A stretch of DNA of 64,000 nt from Variovorax sp. PBL-E5. Its GTDB lineage: Bacteria; Pseudomonadota; Gammaproteobacteria; Burkholderiales; Burkholderiaceae_C. Below are positions 1 through 8,967 of this stretch, one piece after another. The stretch is from NCBI RefSeq assembly GCF_901827185.1, contig NZ_LR594671.1, positions 4,830,001-4,894,000 on the forward strand. Reading direction: 5' to 3'. Both the position numbers and the translations under genes were made by a program. Position 1 is the first letter of the stretch, and every line of letters starts with the position of its first letter. The notes under the pieces were generated by a model, which did no database searches, was not told where the DNA came from, and saw nothing but the letters and a program-made list of their open reading frames with translations.

Positions 1-1
1 A

Positions 2-988
2 TCCAGCGGAAAGATTGTCGCCGAGCTCACGGATGCCTCCAAGTCCTTCGGTGAGAAAGCCGTCATCCGGCGCTTCACCGGCACGATCCTGCGCGGCGAC
101 AAGGTCGGCCTGATCGGCCCCAACGGCGCGGGCAAGACCACGCTGCTGAAGCTGATCCTCGGCGAACTCGAGCCCGGCAGCGGCAAGATCCGCCGCGGCG
201 CCAACCTGCAGGTCGCCTACTTCGACCAGATGCGCAACGCACTCGATCTCGATGCCACGCTGGAGGATTTCATCAGCCCCGGCAGCGAGTGGATCGAGAT
301 CGGCAGCCAGCGCAAGCACGTCAAGAGCTACCTCGCGGATTTCCTGTTCTCGCCGGCGCGCGCCAACTCGCCGGTGCGCTCGCTCAGCGGCGGCGAGCGC
401 AATCGCCTGCTGCTTGCACGTCTCTTCGCTCGCCCCGCCAACGTGCTGGTGCTCGACGAACCGACCAACGACCTCGACATCGACACACTGGAATTGCTCG
501 AAGACCTGCTGCAGAACTATGACGGCACGGTGTTCCTGGTGAGCCACGACCGCACCTTCCTCGACAACGTAGTGACGAGCACGATCGCCTTCGAAGGTGA
601 CGGCCATTGGCGCGAATACGAAGGTGGCGTGCAGGACTGGTTGCTCCAGTCGAAGCGCACGCGCGAGGTCGTCGCACAGCGCGCAGCCGCGGCGGCGCCC
701 GCACCGGTGGCACAGCCACCCGCGGCCGAAACGCCCCAGCGCGCCGCGCCGCGCAAGAAGCTCAGCTACAAGGAACAGCGCGAACTCGAAACCTTGCCGC
801 CACGCATCGCCGCGCTGGAAGAAGAGCAGAAACGCATCGCGGAGATCCTCGAACTCGACGGCGGCGCAATCTACGCCAACGACGCATCGCGCGCGGCCGA
901 GCTCGGCGAACGCCATGCGCGGATCGACGACGAGCTGCTCGCCGCGCTCGAACGCTGGGAAGAACTCGGCTCGGCGCGCCAGGGTTAA
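2..988 (+). CDS. uup: ABC-F ATPase, Uup-like, 5' end outside window
   Basis: Cytoplasmic ABC-F family ATPase with no membrane domain; family members act on ribosomes or, for Uup, are also linked to branched DNA intermediates. Only the second nucleotide-binding domain and the tail are visible. Walker A GPNGAGKTT starts near residue 39 of the visible part, the signature LSGGERNR near 128, and Walker B LVLDEPTND near 150, followed by the H-loop VSHDRTFLDN. After an Ala/Pro-rich linker the last 80 residues form a charged coiled coil (LSYKEQRELETLPPRI), the feature that separates Uup from EttA. The frame is open to the left edge, so the start and first ATPase domain lie outside the window. Confidence 0.93.
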   Translation, partial: SSGKIVAELTDASKSFGEKAVIRRFTGTILRGDKVGLIGPNGAGKTTLLKLILGELEPGSGKIRRGANLQVAYFDQMRNALDLDATLEDFISPGSEWIEIGSQRKHVKSYLADFLFSPARANSPVRSLSGGERNRLLLARLFARPANVLVLDEPTNDLDIDTLELLEDLLQNYDGTVFLVSHDRTFLDNVVTSTIAFEGDGHWREYEGGVQDWLLQSKRTREVVAQRAAAAAPAPVAQPPAAETPQRAAPRKKLSYKEQRELETLPPRIAALEEEQKRIAEILELDGGAIYANDASRAAELGERHARIDDELLAALERWEELGSARQG

Positions 989-1062
989 CGGCGCTCTTGT
1001 CCGACGCACCGTGCGCGTCCGGTGCGCTATACACGCGGCTGTCCACGCTCACCGACCACCGC

Positions 1063-2808
1063 ATGCCCTTCTTTCCCGCTCTTGGGTCGTCCACTGCCGC
1101 GCTGCGCCGCTGGTGCCTCGCGCTGTCCATCGCTCTTCTCACGCCTGCGTGCGCGGAGCTGCCCAAGAACGTCGAACGGCCAGTGTCCCATGCACTCGCC
1201 GCACCGGCCGGCACGCCGCTCGCCCTGCTGGTGCAGCAGCGCCACGATGCCGCGGCGGCGCATTTCGATTCGGGCTTCGTTCTGCTGGCTGGTCCGCAAG
1301 CCGCCTATGGCAGCCGGCTCGCGCTGGTGGAAGGCGCCCGAAAAACGCTCGACCTCCAGTACTACTCGATCCATGCAGATGCCAGCACCGGGCGGCTTCT
1401 GGCCGCGGTGCGCGATGCAGCCGCGCGCGGCGTGCGTGTGCGGATCCTGCTCGATGATTTCCACAGCACCGGCCGCGACGCCTCGGTGATGCGCCTGGCC
1501 TTCGTGCCCAACATCGAGATGCGGATGTTCAACCCGCTCGCCGGCGCCCGCTCCTCGACGCTCGGCCGCCTCTTCAATTCGCTGGACGACGCATCGCGCA
1601 TCCAGCAGCGCATGCACAACAAGCTCTTTCTTGCCGACAACGTGATGGGCGTGACCGGCGGGCGCAATCTCGGCGACGCCTATTTCGGCAATGCCGACTC
1701 GGGCAACTTCGTCGATCTCGATGTGCTGTCGGCCGGCCCGATCGTGCAGGATCTTTCGCGCAGCTTCGACGCCTACTGGAACAACGAGCGTGCCTACCCG
1801 GTTCAATCGCTCGTCACGCGCGAGGAGCTCGACAAGATCCGGGACAGCACGAAGGCGGCCGACGGCGCCACCCGTCAGGATCCGAGCGCCACGACGGCAC
1901 AGCCACCAGACGCAGGCGGTGCCGGCCCCACACCCGAACAGCGCGCCCATGCCTGGGATGAGAAGCCGATGGACCTGAACACCGCGGACTTCGTCTGGGC
2001 GCCCGCCGTCGTGATGGCAGACAAGCCGGCCAAGATCCCGCCGGACCCGGCGAGCGCCGATGCCGGCGATGGCAAGGCGCCCGGCCTGACGGTGAGCCAG
2101 CAGGTCGACAAGCAGGCCGGCGCGCGAACCAGCCATTCGCTCGAAGCCGCGGCCGATACGGCTGCCGACGGCGAAACCGTGGTCGACGGCCTGCTGCAAC
2201 TGATCGGCCAGGCGCGCCAGGATCTGCTGATCATCTCGCCCTACTTCGTTCCCGGGCCGGAAATCATGCAGGCCTTCACGGCGGCTCACGAACGCGGCGT
2301 GCGCATCCGCGTGCTGACGAATTCGCTGGCCTCCAACGACGCGCCTGTCGCGCATGTCGGCTATGCGCGCCATCGCGAAGCGCTGCTGGCGGCCGGCGTG
2401 GACCTGTACGAATTGCGCAGCGAGCAGACCGGCCTGCGCAGCGCCTTCGGCTCTTCGGGCTCGGACTTCAGCGGCAAGTCGCGCGCGATGCTGCACTCCA
2501 AGGCGCTGGTGATGGACGGCCGGCTGCTGGTGGTGGGCTCGATGAACCTCGATCTGCGATCGCAACTCCAGAACACCGAGGTCGCGCTGCTGATTCGCAG
2601 CAACCAGCTCTCCGGGATGGCATCCCATCAGATCGAGAACGTGCTGCGAGAAGGCGCGTGGCACGTCGAGCGCGTCGACGGCCGGCTGATCTGGCGTGCG
2701 CCGCAACACAGCGGCGTTCAGGACGCGACCACCGAACCCGACGCCAGCGCCGGCCTGCGCCTGCTGCTGAAACTGTTCGGACCGCTGGCGCCGGACTCGA
2801 TGCTCTAG
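1063..2808 (+). CDS. Phospholipase D / cardiolipin synthase family protein (ClsC-like)
   Basis: 581-residue PLD-superfamily enzyme, expected to transfer or hydrolyse phosphatidyl groups at the membrane; the ClsC type of cardiolipin synthase is the closest role I can suggest. Two HKD motifs are intact: HNKLFLAD at residue 185, followed by GGRNLGD, and HSKALVMD at residue 478, followed by GSMNLDLRS. The N-terminus has a hydrophobic segment ending in LTPAC, a poor lipobox, so it may be an imperfect lipoprotein or simply exported. A low-complexity insert (about residues 265-365) separates the two catalytic halves and is longer than usual. The ATG at 1063 was chosen because the signal-like segment begins there; the open frame upstream is a shadow of uup. 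It converges on the MocR gene, with 6 bases between the stop codons. Confidence 0.85.
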   Translation: MPFFPALGSSTAALRRWCLALSIALLTPACAELPKNVERPVSHALAAPAGTPLALLVQQRHDAAAAHFDSGFVLLAGPQAAYGSRLALVEGARKTLDLQYYSIHADASTGRLLAAVRDAAARGVRVRILLDDFHSTGRDASVMRLAFVPNIEMRMFNPLAGARSSTLGRLFNSLDDASRIQQRMHNKLFLADNVMGVTGGRNLGDAYFGNADSGNFVDLDVLSAGPIVQDLSRSFDAYWNNERAYPVQSLVTREELDKIRDSTKAADGATRQDPSATTAQPPDAGGAGPTPEQRAHAWDEKPMDLNTADFVWAPAVVMADKPAKIPPDPASADAGDGKAPGLTVSQQVDKQAGARTSHSLEAAADTAADGETVVDGLLQLIGQARQDLLIISPYFVPGPEIMQAFTAAHERGVRIRVLTNSLASNDAPVAHVGYARHREALLAAGVDLYELRSEQTGLRSAFGSSGSDFSGKSRAMLHSKALVMDGRLLVVGSMNLDLRSQLQNTEVALLIRSNQLSGMASHQIENVLREGAWHVERVDGRLIWRAPQHSGVQDATTEPDASAGLRLLLKLFGPLAPDSML

Positions 2809-2814
2809 CGTCGC

Positions 2815-4242
2815 TCAGACCTGCGCCCTGATCCGCGCGAACACTTTCCAGAACGTCGCGTCCTGTGCCGTAGCGAAATTGATCCGCATCAGCGTGCTCG
2901 GTGGTCGCCGTGCGTGGAACAGGGAACCTGGCGCGAGCAGGTAGCCCTCGTCGAGCATGCGCTGCGTCAGCGCGTCGGTGTCGACGCCGGTGTCGACCCA
3001 ACCGAACAGGCCGGCCGGCTCGGAAGCCAGCGTGCAGCCGGCCGCCAGCGCCAGCTTGACGGTGCGGCCGCGCGCACCGTCGAGCCGCAGGCGCACGCGC
3101 TCGGCATGCCGGCGCAGCTGCCCCTGGTCGATACACCACGCCAGCGCACGCTCGAACAGCGCGGGCGTGGTCAGGGTCGCGAGCAGCTTGGTCTCGAGCA
3201 TGCGGCCGATCAATGCCGGTGAAGCCGCGAGAAAGCCGATGCGCCAGTTGGGCGCGAGGATCTTCGCGAAGCCGCTGACGTAGATCGTGCGCTGCAGCCC
3301 GTCGAGCACGCAGAGCCGGGTCGCGTACTCCGGTGCGAGATGGCTGTAGGTGTCGTCCTCGACGATATGGAAGTCATGCTTGTTCGCCAACTGCAGCACG
3401 CGGTGCGCGCTGCCGGGCGTGAGGCTGTAGCCGGTCGGGTTGTGCAGCACGCTCACGCTCACGAAGAGCTTGGGCCGGTGGCCTTCGCCCGCATTGCAGT
3501 AGCGCTCCATCACCTCCAGGTCGGGGCCGTCGGCGCGGCGCGGCACGGGCAGGATGCGCATGCCCAGCGCTTCGAGCCGCGCGAACTCCAGCGCCCAGCC
3601 CGGCTCCTCGACCATCACCGCGTCGCCGGCGCGCAGCAGACTGCGGCTCACGATATCGAGCGCATGCGTCGCGCCGATGGTGGTCACGATCTGCTCCGGC
3701 CCCACCGGCAGGCTGATGCTCGCGAGCTTGGCGGACAGGCTGCGCCGCAGGCTGCCGTCACCGCTCGGCTCGCCGTACTGCAGCGAGAACTCCTGCAGCG
3801 CCTTGGTGCCGGTGACGCGGCGCACGGCGGCGGGCATGAAGGTCGATTCGAGCCAATCGGGTGGGAATACGCCCATGCCCGGCTGCGGCTTGTCGCTCGG
3901 GCGATGGAACATGCCGCGGATCAGCGTGCTCGCATCGGCGGCGACGAGCGGCGTCGCTTGCGGCTGCGCCGAAGCATTCGCCGCCGGTTGAATCGTCCCC
4001 GGCGGCACGGCGACCGAATCGCGCACGAAGAAGCCACGTTGCCGGCGGGCTTCGACCAGCCCCTGCGCCAGCAACTGGTCGTAGGCCGCGACCACGGTGT
4101 GCGGGCTCACGCCCTGCTGCCGGGCACATTCGCGCACCGAGGGAAGCCGCGTGCCGGGTGCCATGAGGCGGGTGCGGATGCGCTCCGCGAAGCGGTCCGC
4201 CAATTGGGCCGTCAGCGACTGTGTCGAAGTCCGTGTCAGCAT
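2815..4242 (-). CDS. MocR/PdxR-type regulator (GntR wHTH fused to aminotransferase domain)
   Basis: 475-residue transcription factor of the MocR subfamily. The N-terminal GntR winged helix (about residues 10-75) contains RLPSVRECARQQGVSPHTV. An Ala/Gln-rich linker leads to a class I aminotransferase-fold domain whose PLP lysine is in SGFAK (K327). MocR proteins usually sense PLP or an amino-acid-like ligand and often control a divergent transporter or enzyme gene. The divergent EamA exporter gene fits that pattern, and a direct repeat lies between them (4310-4326). The start at 4242 (MLTRTSTQS) gives the standard N-terminus; an in-frame ATG at 4302 would add 20 residues without family features and would run into the repeat. 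The ligand is unknown. Confidence 0.9.
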   Translation of the reverse strand: MLTRTSTQSLTAQLADRFAERIRTRLMAPGTRLPSVRECARQQGVSPHTVVAAYDQLLAQGLVEARRQRGFFVRDSVAVPPGTIQPAANASAQPQATPLVAADASTLIRGMFHRPSDKPQPGMGVFPPDWLESTFMPAAVRRVTGTKALQEFSLQYGEPSGDGSLRRSLSAKLASISLPVGPEQIVTTIGATHALDIVSRSLLRAGDAVMVEEPGWALEFARLEALGMRILPVPRRADGPDLEVMERYCNAGEGHRPKLFVSVSVLHNPTGYSLTPGSAHRVLQLANKHDFHIVEDDTYSHLAPEYATRLCVLDGLQRTIYVSGFAKILAPNWRIGFLAASPALIGRMLETKLLATLTTPALFERALAWCIDQGQLRRHAERVRLRLDGARGRTVKLALAAGCTLASEPAGLFGWVDTGVDTDALTQRMLDEGYLLAPGSLFHARRPPSTLMRINFATAQDATFWKVFARIRAQV

Positions 4243-4304
4243 GTGCGTCTCGAGAGCTGTGTCGATGATCGGACCGCTACAGGCATAGAGCTTGTCCGTC
4301 AATC

Positions 4305-4330
4305 TGTATTGGTACTGTAATGGTCCTCAG
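4305..4330. promoter_or_regulatory. Candidate MocR operator: direct repeat between divergent genes
   Basis: The gap between the MocR and EamA genes contains TGGTAC at 4310-4315 and TGGTCC at 4321-4326. They are in the same orientation with an 11-base period, one helical turn. A nearby GGACC (4271-4275) is the inverted form. MocR regulators such as GabR and PdxR bind direct repeats of this general kind. The repeat is seen in the sequence; its assignment to this regulator is inference from position. Confidence 0.45.
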
Positions 4331-4404
4331 TTTAAAGTGTGTCCCATGAACTGGCAACAATTCACTGCGCTGCTGGCCCCGACGGCCTGGTGGATGGCCA
4401 GCGC

Positions 4405-5331
4405 ATGAAGCTCAAGGATGAAACCCTGGGCATGTGGCTCGGCGTGCTCGGCGTGGCCTTCTTCGCGGTCACCCTGCCGATGACGCGCCTGGCCACCGGT
4501 ACGCAGGCCGCGCCGCAGCTGTCGCCGTGGTTCGTCACCCTCGGGCGAGCGGCGCTGGCGGGCGTGCTGTCGATGATCTTCCTCCTCGCGACGCGTGCGC
4601 CGATGCCCAAGCGCCACCAATGGAAGCCCCTCGGCATGGCGGTGCTCGGCAACGCGATCGGCTATCCGCTGCTGATCGGCTATGCGCTGCGCATGGTCAA
4701 TGCCAGCCATGCGGCGGTGATCACCGCGCTGCTGCCGCTGGTCACCGCGGCCTGCGCGGCCTGGGTGCTGCACCAGCGCGCGCGGCTGGGCTTCTGGCTC
4801 TGTGCCATGGCGGGCAGCGTGCTCGTGATCGCGTTCTCGCTGCTGCGCGCCAACAGCCACGGCGGCGGCTTCGGCTTCGCCTGGGCCGACGCGCTGCTGG
4901 TGGCCGCGGTGTTCGCGGCATCGCTCGGCTACATCTACGGTGCGCAGATCACGCCGGCGCTGGGCGCCGAGCGCGTGATCTGCTGGATCTGCGTGATGGC
5001 GCTGCCCGTCACCCTGCCGGGCGCGCTGCTGCTGTGGCCGACGCAGCCGGTGGCCCCATCCGCCTGGATCGGGCTCGTCTACGTCGGCGTGTTCTCGATG
5101 TGGATCGCCTTCTTCGCCTGGTTTCGCGGCCTCGCGATGGGCGGCGCGCTGCGCGTGAGCCAGACCCAGCTGCTGCAGCCCTTCCTGACCATCCTCGCTG
5201 CGGTACCGTTGCTGGGCGAGCAGCTCGACATCGTGACACTGGGCTTCGCCGGTGCCGTGGTGGCCACGGTGATCGCCGGCAAGAAACTCTCGCAGCCCCG
5301 CGCACCGGCCCGCCTCGCCGGCGCGTCCTGA
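4405..5331 (+). CDS. EamA/DMT-family transporter
   Basis: 308-residue inner-membrane protein with about ten hydrophobic segments arranged as two EamA repeats (about residues 10-140 and 155-290). It belongs to the drug/metabolite transporter superfamily, whose EamA members export amino acids and other metabolites. Features seen include the early PMTRLATG loop and AWFRGLAMGGALRVSQTQLLQP late in repeat 2, a typical EamA pattern. I chose the ATG at 4405 (MKLKDETLG), which leads directly into the first membrane segment; a GTG at 4339 would add 22 residues. It is divergent from the MocR gene and followed after 44 bases by an aminotransferase gene, so an amino acid or amine is a reasonable but unproven substrate. 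Confidence 0.87.
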   Translation: MKLKDETLGMWLGVLGVAFFAVTLPMTRLATGTQAAPQLSPWFVTLGRAALAGVLSMIFLLATRAPMPKRHQWKPLGMAVLGNAIGYPLLIGYALRMVNASHAAVITALLPLVTAACAAWVLHQRARLGFWLCAMAGSVLVIAFSLLRANSHGGGFGFAWADALLVAAVFAASLGYIYGAQITPALGAERVICWICVMALPVTLPGALLLWPTQPVAPSAWIGLVYVGVFSMWIAFFAWFRGLAMGGALRVSQTQLLQPFLTILAAVPLLGEQLDIVTLGFAGAVVATVIAGKKLSQPRAPARLAGAS

Positions 5332-5375
5332 CGGACATTCATTCAGACAACGACTCGCGCAACCAAGGAACAGAC

Positions 5376-6605
5376 ATGCAGTGGAAACTCGCCGCCCGCG
5401 CCGACAAGATGAACCCCTCGGTGATCCGGGAAATCCTCAAGGTCACCGAGCGGCCCGGCATCATCAGCCTCGCCGGCGGCCTGCCCTCGCCCAAGACCTT
5501 CCCGATCAGCGCCTTCGCCGAGGCCTGTGCCGAAGTGCTGCGCCACAACGGCGAGGCCGCGCTGCAATACGCCGCCAGCGAAGGCTATGGCCCGCTGCGC
5601 GAAGCGGTGGCCGAGATGCTGCCGTGGCCGGTGGATCCGGCCCAGGTGCTGATCACCACCGGCTCGCAGCAGGGCCTGGACCTGATCGCCAAGGTGCTGC
5701 TCGACCCGGGCAGCCGCGTGCTGGTCGAGACGCCGACCTACCTCGGCGCGCTGCAGGCCTTCGCGCCGATGGAACCCGAGCCTGTGAGCGTCGCCAGCGA
5801 CGACGAGGGTGTGGTCGTCGACGACCTGGTGGCCAAGGCGCGCGGCACCTCGAGCGACGCTGCGCGCTTCGTCTACCTGTTGCCCAATTTCCAGAATCCG
5901 ACCGGCCGCACGATGAGCGAGGCACGCCGCGCGGCGGTGTCGGCTGCGGCCGCCAAGGCCGGCTTGCCGATCGTGGAGGACAACCCCTACGGCGACCTCT
6001 GGTTCGACGAAGCGCCGCCGCTGCCGCTCACCGCGCGCAATCCCGAGGGCTGCATCTATCTCGGCTCGTTCTCGAAGGTGCTCGCACCGGGGCTGCGGCT
6101 CGGCTTCATGGTCGCGCCCAAGGCCATCTTCCCCAAGCTGCTGCAGGCCAAGCAGGCGGCCGATCTGCACAGCCCGATCTTCAACCAGCGCATGGTGTCG
6201 GAGGTCATGAAGGACGGCTTTCTGGATCGCCACGTGCCCACCATCCGCGCGCTCTACAAAGGGCAGCGCGACGCGATGCTGGCCGCGCTCACGCGCGAGA
6301 TGAAGGGACTCGACGTCGCGTTCAACAAGCCGGCCGGCGGCATGTTCCTGTGGGTGCGGTTGCCCGAAGGCATGGACGCGGTCGCGCTGCTGCCCAAGGC
6401 GGTGGAACGCGGCGTCGCCTTCGTGCCGGGCGCGCCCTTCTATGCGGGAACGGGCGATCCGCGCACGCTGCGCCTGTCCTTCGTGACGGCGAGCGTCGGC
6501 GAGATCGACACTGCGATCGCGGCGCTGGCCGAGGCCGTGCGCGAACAGTTGGCGCACAACGCGGCCGCCGAGGTACATCGCCAGCTCGCGGCCAGTCCGA
6601 CTTGA
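5376..6605 (+). CDS. PLP-dependent aminotransferase (class I/II, 2-aminoadipate type)
   Basis: 409-residue cytoplasmic fold-type I aminotransferase similar to the LysN/2-aminoadipate and multi-substrate aminotransferases. Seen: the N-terminal substrate segment PGIISLAGGLPSP, the cofactor-binding region TGSQQGLDLIAKVLLDPGS, NFQNPTGRTMS, the YGDLWFD segment, and the PLP lysine in GSFSKVLAPGLRLGF (K234). A good ribosome binding site (AAGGA at 5365) precedes the ATG. It is probably cotranscribed with the EamA exporter and is itself related to the regulator's C-terminal domain, so enzyme, exporter and sensor may recognise the same amino acid. Substrate not determinable from sequence. Confidence 0.9.
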   Translation: MQWKLAARADKMNPSVIREILKVTERPGIISLAGGLPSPKTFPISAFAEACAEVLRHNGEAALQYAASEGYGPLREAVAEMLPWPVDPAQVLITTGSQQGLDLIAKVLLDPGSRVLVETPTYLGALQAFAPMEPEPVSVASDDEGVVVDDLVAKARGTSSDAARFVYLLPNFQNPTGRTMSEARRAAVSAAAAKAGLPIVEDNPYGDLWFDEAPPLPLTARNPEGCIYLGSFSKVLAPGLRLGFMVAPKAIFPKLLQAKQAADLHSPIFNQRMVSEVMKDGFLDRHVPTIRALYKGQRDAMLAALTREMKGLDVAFNKPAGGMFLWVRLPEGMDAVALLPKAVERGVAFVPGAPFYAGTGDPRTLRLSFVTASVGEIDTAIAALAEAVREQLAHNAAAEVHRQLAASPT

Positions 6606-6714
6606 GGCGCGCCGGCCCGGGCACCGCGATGCACATCGCCGTAATCGACGGCGGTACGCTGTCGCTCTTCCCGCTCGCCTTGCGTCTCGAACCATCCGCC
6701 AAAGGAATCTGACC

Positions 6715-7356
6715 ATGCTCAACATCTGGGGGCGCATCAGCTCCATCAACGTGCGCAAGGTGGTGTGGTGCGCGCAGGAACTCGGACTCGACTTCCAGCG
6801 CACGGAGGCCGGCGGCCGGTTCGGCGTGGTGCAGACGCCCGAATACCAGCGCCTCAATCCGAACGCGCTGGTGCCCGCCATCGACGACGGCGAAGGCGAG
6901 GGCCGCGTCACCCTCTGGGAATCGAACGTGATCGTGCGCTACCTCTGCGCGAAATATGCGGCCGGCCGGCTCTATCCGGAGCCGCTCGCGACGCGCTTCG
7001 ATGCCGAGCGATGGATGGACTGGCAGCAGACCACGCTGAACCGGGCCAGCGGCACCGCGTTCCGGCAATGGGTGCGCACGCCGCCGGCGCAGCGCGACGC
7101 CGAAGCGATCGCGCAGTCCGTGAACGCCACCGAGCCCTTGTTCGCGCTGCTCGACGCGCACCTGGCCACACGCGCCTTCATGCTCGGCGACGACTTCACG
7201 ATGGCCGACATCCCGCTCGGCTGCGAGGCCCATCGCTGGTTCGGGCTGCCGGCCACCGAATACACGCGGCCCTCGTGGCCGCACGTCGAACGCTGGTTCG
7301 CCGACCTGCGCAGCCGCGCCGGCGCACGCGGCGTGCTCGACCTCATCCTGGAATGA
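6715..7356 (+). CDS. Glutathione S-transferase family protein
   Basis: 213 residues, usual GST length. The N-terminal thioredoxin-fold half has the putative active-site Ser in GRISSINVRKV (about residue 10) and the glutathione-gripping WESNVIVRYL (Glu-Ser) motif. The C-terminal helical half has the N-capping box MLGDDFTMADIPLG. It follows the aminotransferase gene after 109 bases in which I see no gene. Its stop overlaps an in-frame ATG (7353) of the next gene, suggesting coupling. Family members conjugate or reduce electrophiles; the substrate here is unknown. Confidence 0.88.
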   Translation: MLNIWGRISSINVRKVVWCAQELGLDFQRTEAGGRFGVVQTPEYQRLNPNALVPAIDDGEGEGRVTLWESNVIVRYLCAKYAAGRLYPEPLATRFDAERWMDWQQTTLNRASGTAFRQWVRTPPAQRDAEAIAQSVNATEPLFALLDAHLATRAFMLGDDFTMADIPLGCEAHRWFGLPATEYTRPSWPHVERWFADLRSRAGARGVLDLILE

Positions 7357-7361
7357 AAGCC

Positions 7362-8267
7362 ATGACGACCCGTCCCTTCAAGCAGGTCGACGTATTTACA
7401 TCGTCGCCCTATTTCGGCAACCCGCTCGCGGTGGTGCTCGACGGCAGCGGCCTCGACGACGCCGCGATGCAGCGCTTCGCCGAGTGGACGCATCTGTCCG
7501 AAACCACCTTCCTGCTGCCACCCACCCATGCCGAAGCCGACTACCGCGTGCGCATCTTCACGCCAGGCGGCGAGCTGCCCTTCGCCGGCCATCCGACGCT
7601 CGGCACTTGCCATGCCTGGCTGCAGGCCGGCGGCAAGCCCAGGGTCGCCGAGCGCATCGTCCAGCAATGCGCGGCGGGCCTGGTGGCGATCCGGCGCGAA
7701 GGCGAACGGCTGACCTTCGCCGCGCCGCCGATGCGCCGCAGCGCGCCGAGCCCGGCGATGCTGGCCAAGGTGGCCGCCGCGCTCGGCCTGAAGGCGCAGC
7801 AGATCATCGCGGCACAGATGCTCGACAACGGACCGGTGTGGCTGGGCCTGCTGCTGAGCGACGCGGACACGGTGCTCGCTCTCAAGCCCGACCATCGCAC
7901 GCTGCGTGAGCTGGGCCAGAAAGTGGGCGTGGCCGGCATCCCCGCGGTGGAGGACGCGCAGCCGCTGATCGCGCGCTCGAACCGCGAGGCGCGCGCCTTC
8001 GCCCGGACGAACGAAACGCCGGCCGGCCTCGAAGTGCGCGCCTTCGCGGCGCCGATCGGCATCGAGGAAGACCCTGTGACGGGCAGCTTCAACGCCAGCC
8101 TCGCGCAATGGCTGATCGCCGAGGGCCAGCTGCCGGAATGCTATATCGCGGCACAAGGCCAGAGCCTGGGCCGTGCAGGCCGCGTGCACGTGATGCGCGA
8201 CGCCGACGGCCAGGTCTGGGTCGGCGGCGATTCGGTCACCTGCATCGATGGCAGCGTGACGCTTTAG
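7362..8267 (+). CDS. PhzF family isomerase/epimerase-like protein
   Basis: 301-residue PhzF-fold protein, built as two diaminopimelate-epimerase-like domains. Seen: KQVDVFTSSPYFGNPLAVVLD at the N-terminus, the LSETTF loop whose Glu (E47) corresponds to the PhzF catalytic acid, GGELPFAGHPTLGT, and in the second domain EEDPVTGSFNASLAQWL. PhzF isomerises a phenazine precursor, but most homologues are of unknown function and no phenazine genes are nearby. Two ATGs are possible, 7353 (overlapping the GST stop) and 7362; I prefer 7362, nine bases after GGA. Confidence 0.88.
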   Translation: MTTRPFKQVDVFTSSPYFGNPLAVVLDGSGLDDAAMQRFAEWTHLSETTFLLPPTHAEADYRVRIFTPGGELPFAGHPTLGTCHAWLQAGGKPRVAERIVQQCAAGLVAIRREGERLTFAAPPMRRSAPSPAMLAKVAAALGLKAQQIIAAQMLDNGPVWLGLLLSDADTVLALKPDHRTLRELGQKVGVAGIPAVEDAQPLIARSNREARAFARTNETPAGLEVRAFAAPIGIEEDPVTGSFNASLAQWLIAEGQLPECYIAAQGQSLGRAGRVHVMRDADGQVWVGGDSVTCIDGSVTL

Positions 8268-8278
8268 AGGGTGGCGCA

Positions 8279-8965
8279 ATGACCGCGCGCATCGACCACC
8301 TCGTGATCGCCGCCCGCGAACTCGAAGAGGGTGCGCGCTGGTTCGAAGCCACCTTCGGCATCGCGCCGGGGCCGGGCGGCGCGCATCCGCTGATGGGCAC
8401 GCACAACCGGCTGGCGAAGATCGCGACGGCGCAGTTTCCGGGCGCCTATCTCGAGATCATCGCGATCGATCCCAAGGCCGCGCGCCAACGGGCTGCGGGC
8501 ACGCATCGCTGGTTCGATCTCGACGATGCGGCGCTGCAGGCCAGGCTGGCCCGCGGCGGACCGCGTCTGGTGCATTTCGTCGTGTCCGTGTCCAACGCCG
8601 CGGCCGCGGTGCATGCACTGGCCCATGAACGCATCGATCGCGGCCGTCTGCTGGAAGCTTCGCGCGACACGCCGGCCGGCCGGCTGTCGTGGCAGATCAC
8701 CGTGCGCGACGACGGACAGCGGCTCTTCTACGGCGCGCTGCCGACCTTGATCCAGTGGGGTTCGGTGCACCCGACCGACAGCATGGCGGACTCGGGCGTG
8801 AGCTTGCGTTCGCTGACCCTGGCCCATCCGCGCGCGGACGACCTGCATGTCGCGATGCGTGCCATCGGCCTGGCCGGCATTCCCCTGACGGCCGGTCCAC
8901 CCAACCTGCGCGCGGCGTTCGACACGCCGCGCGGCATCGTCACCCTCGACTCGCAAGGATCCTGA
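8279..8965 (+). CDS. Glyoxalase-like (VOC superfamily) protein
   Basis: 228-residue protein matching the glyoxalase-like domain group. It opens with RIDHLVIAARELEEGARWF, the usual first beta strand with a metal-ligand-type His, and continues with GTHNRLAKI and YLEIIAIDP. The GAGGGTGG ribosome binding site is 5 bases before the ATG, and the gene sits 11 bases after phzF-like and 2 bases before lysE-like, so it is clearly in the same operon. Reaction unknown; the fold supports metal-dependent isomerases, dioxygenases and lyases. Confidence 0.8.
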   Translation: MTARIDHLVIAARELEEGARWFEATFGIAPGPGGAHPLMGTHNRLAKIATAQFPGAYLEIIAIDPKAARQRAAGTHRWFDLDDAALQARLARGGPRLVHFVVSVSNAAAAVHALAHERIDRGRLLEASRDTPAGRLSWQITVRDDGQRLFYGALPTLIQWGSVHPTDSMADSGVSLRSLTLAHPRADDLHVAMRAIGLAGIPLTAGPPNLRAAFDTPRGIVTLDSQGS

Positions 8966-8967
8966 AC

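Noticed and set aside
1027..2709. 560-codon open frame opposite the phospholipase D gene
   Set aside because: Antisense shadow of a gene with two intact HKD motifs; no recognisable motifs of its own.
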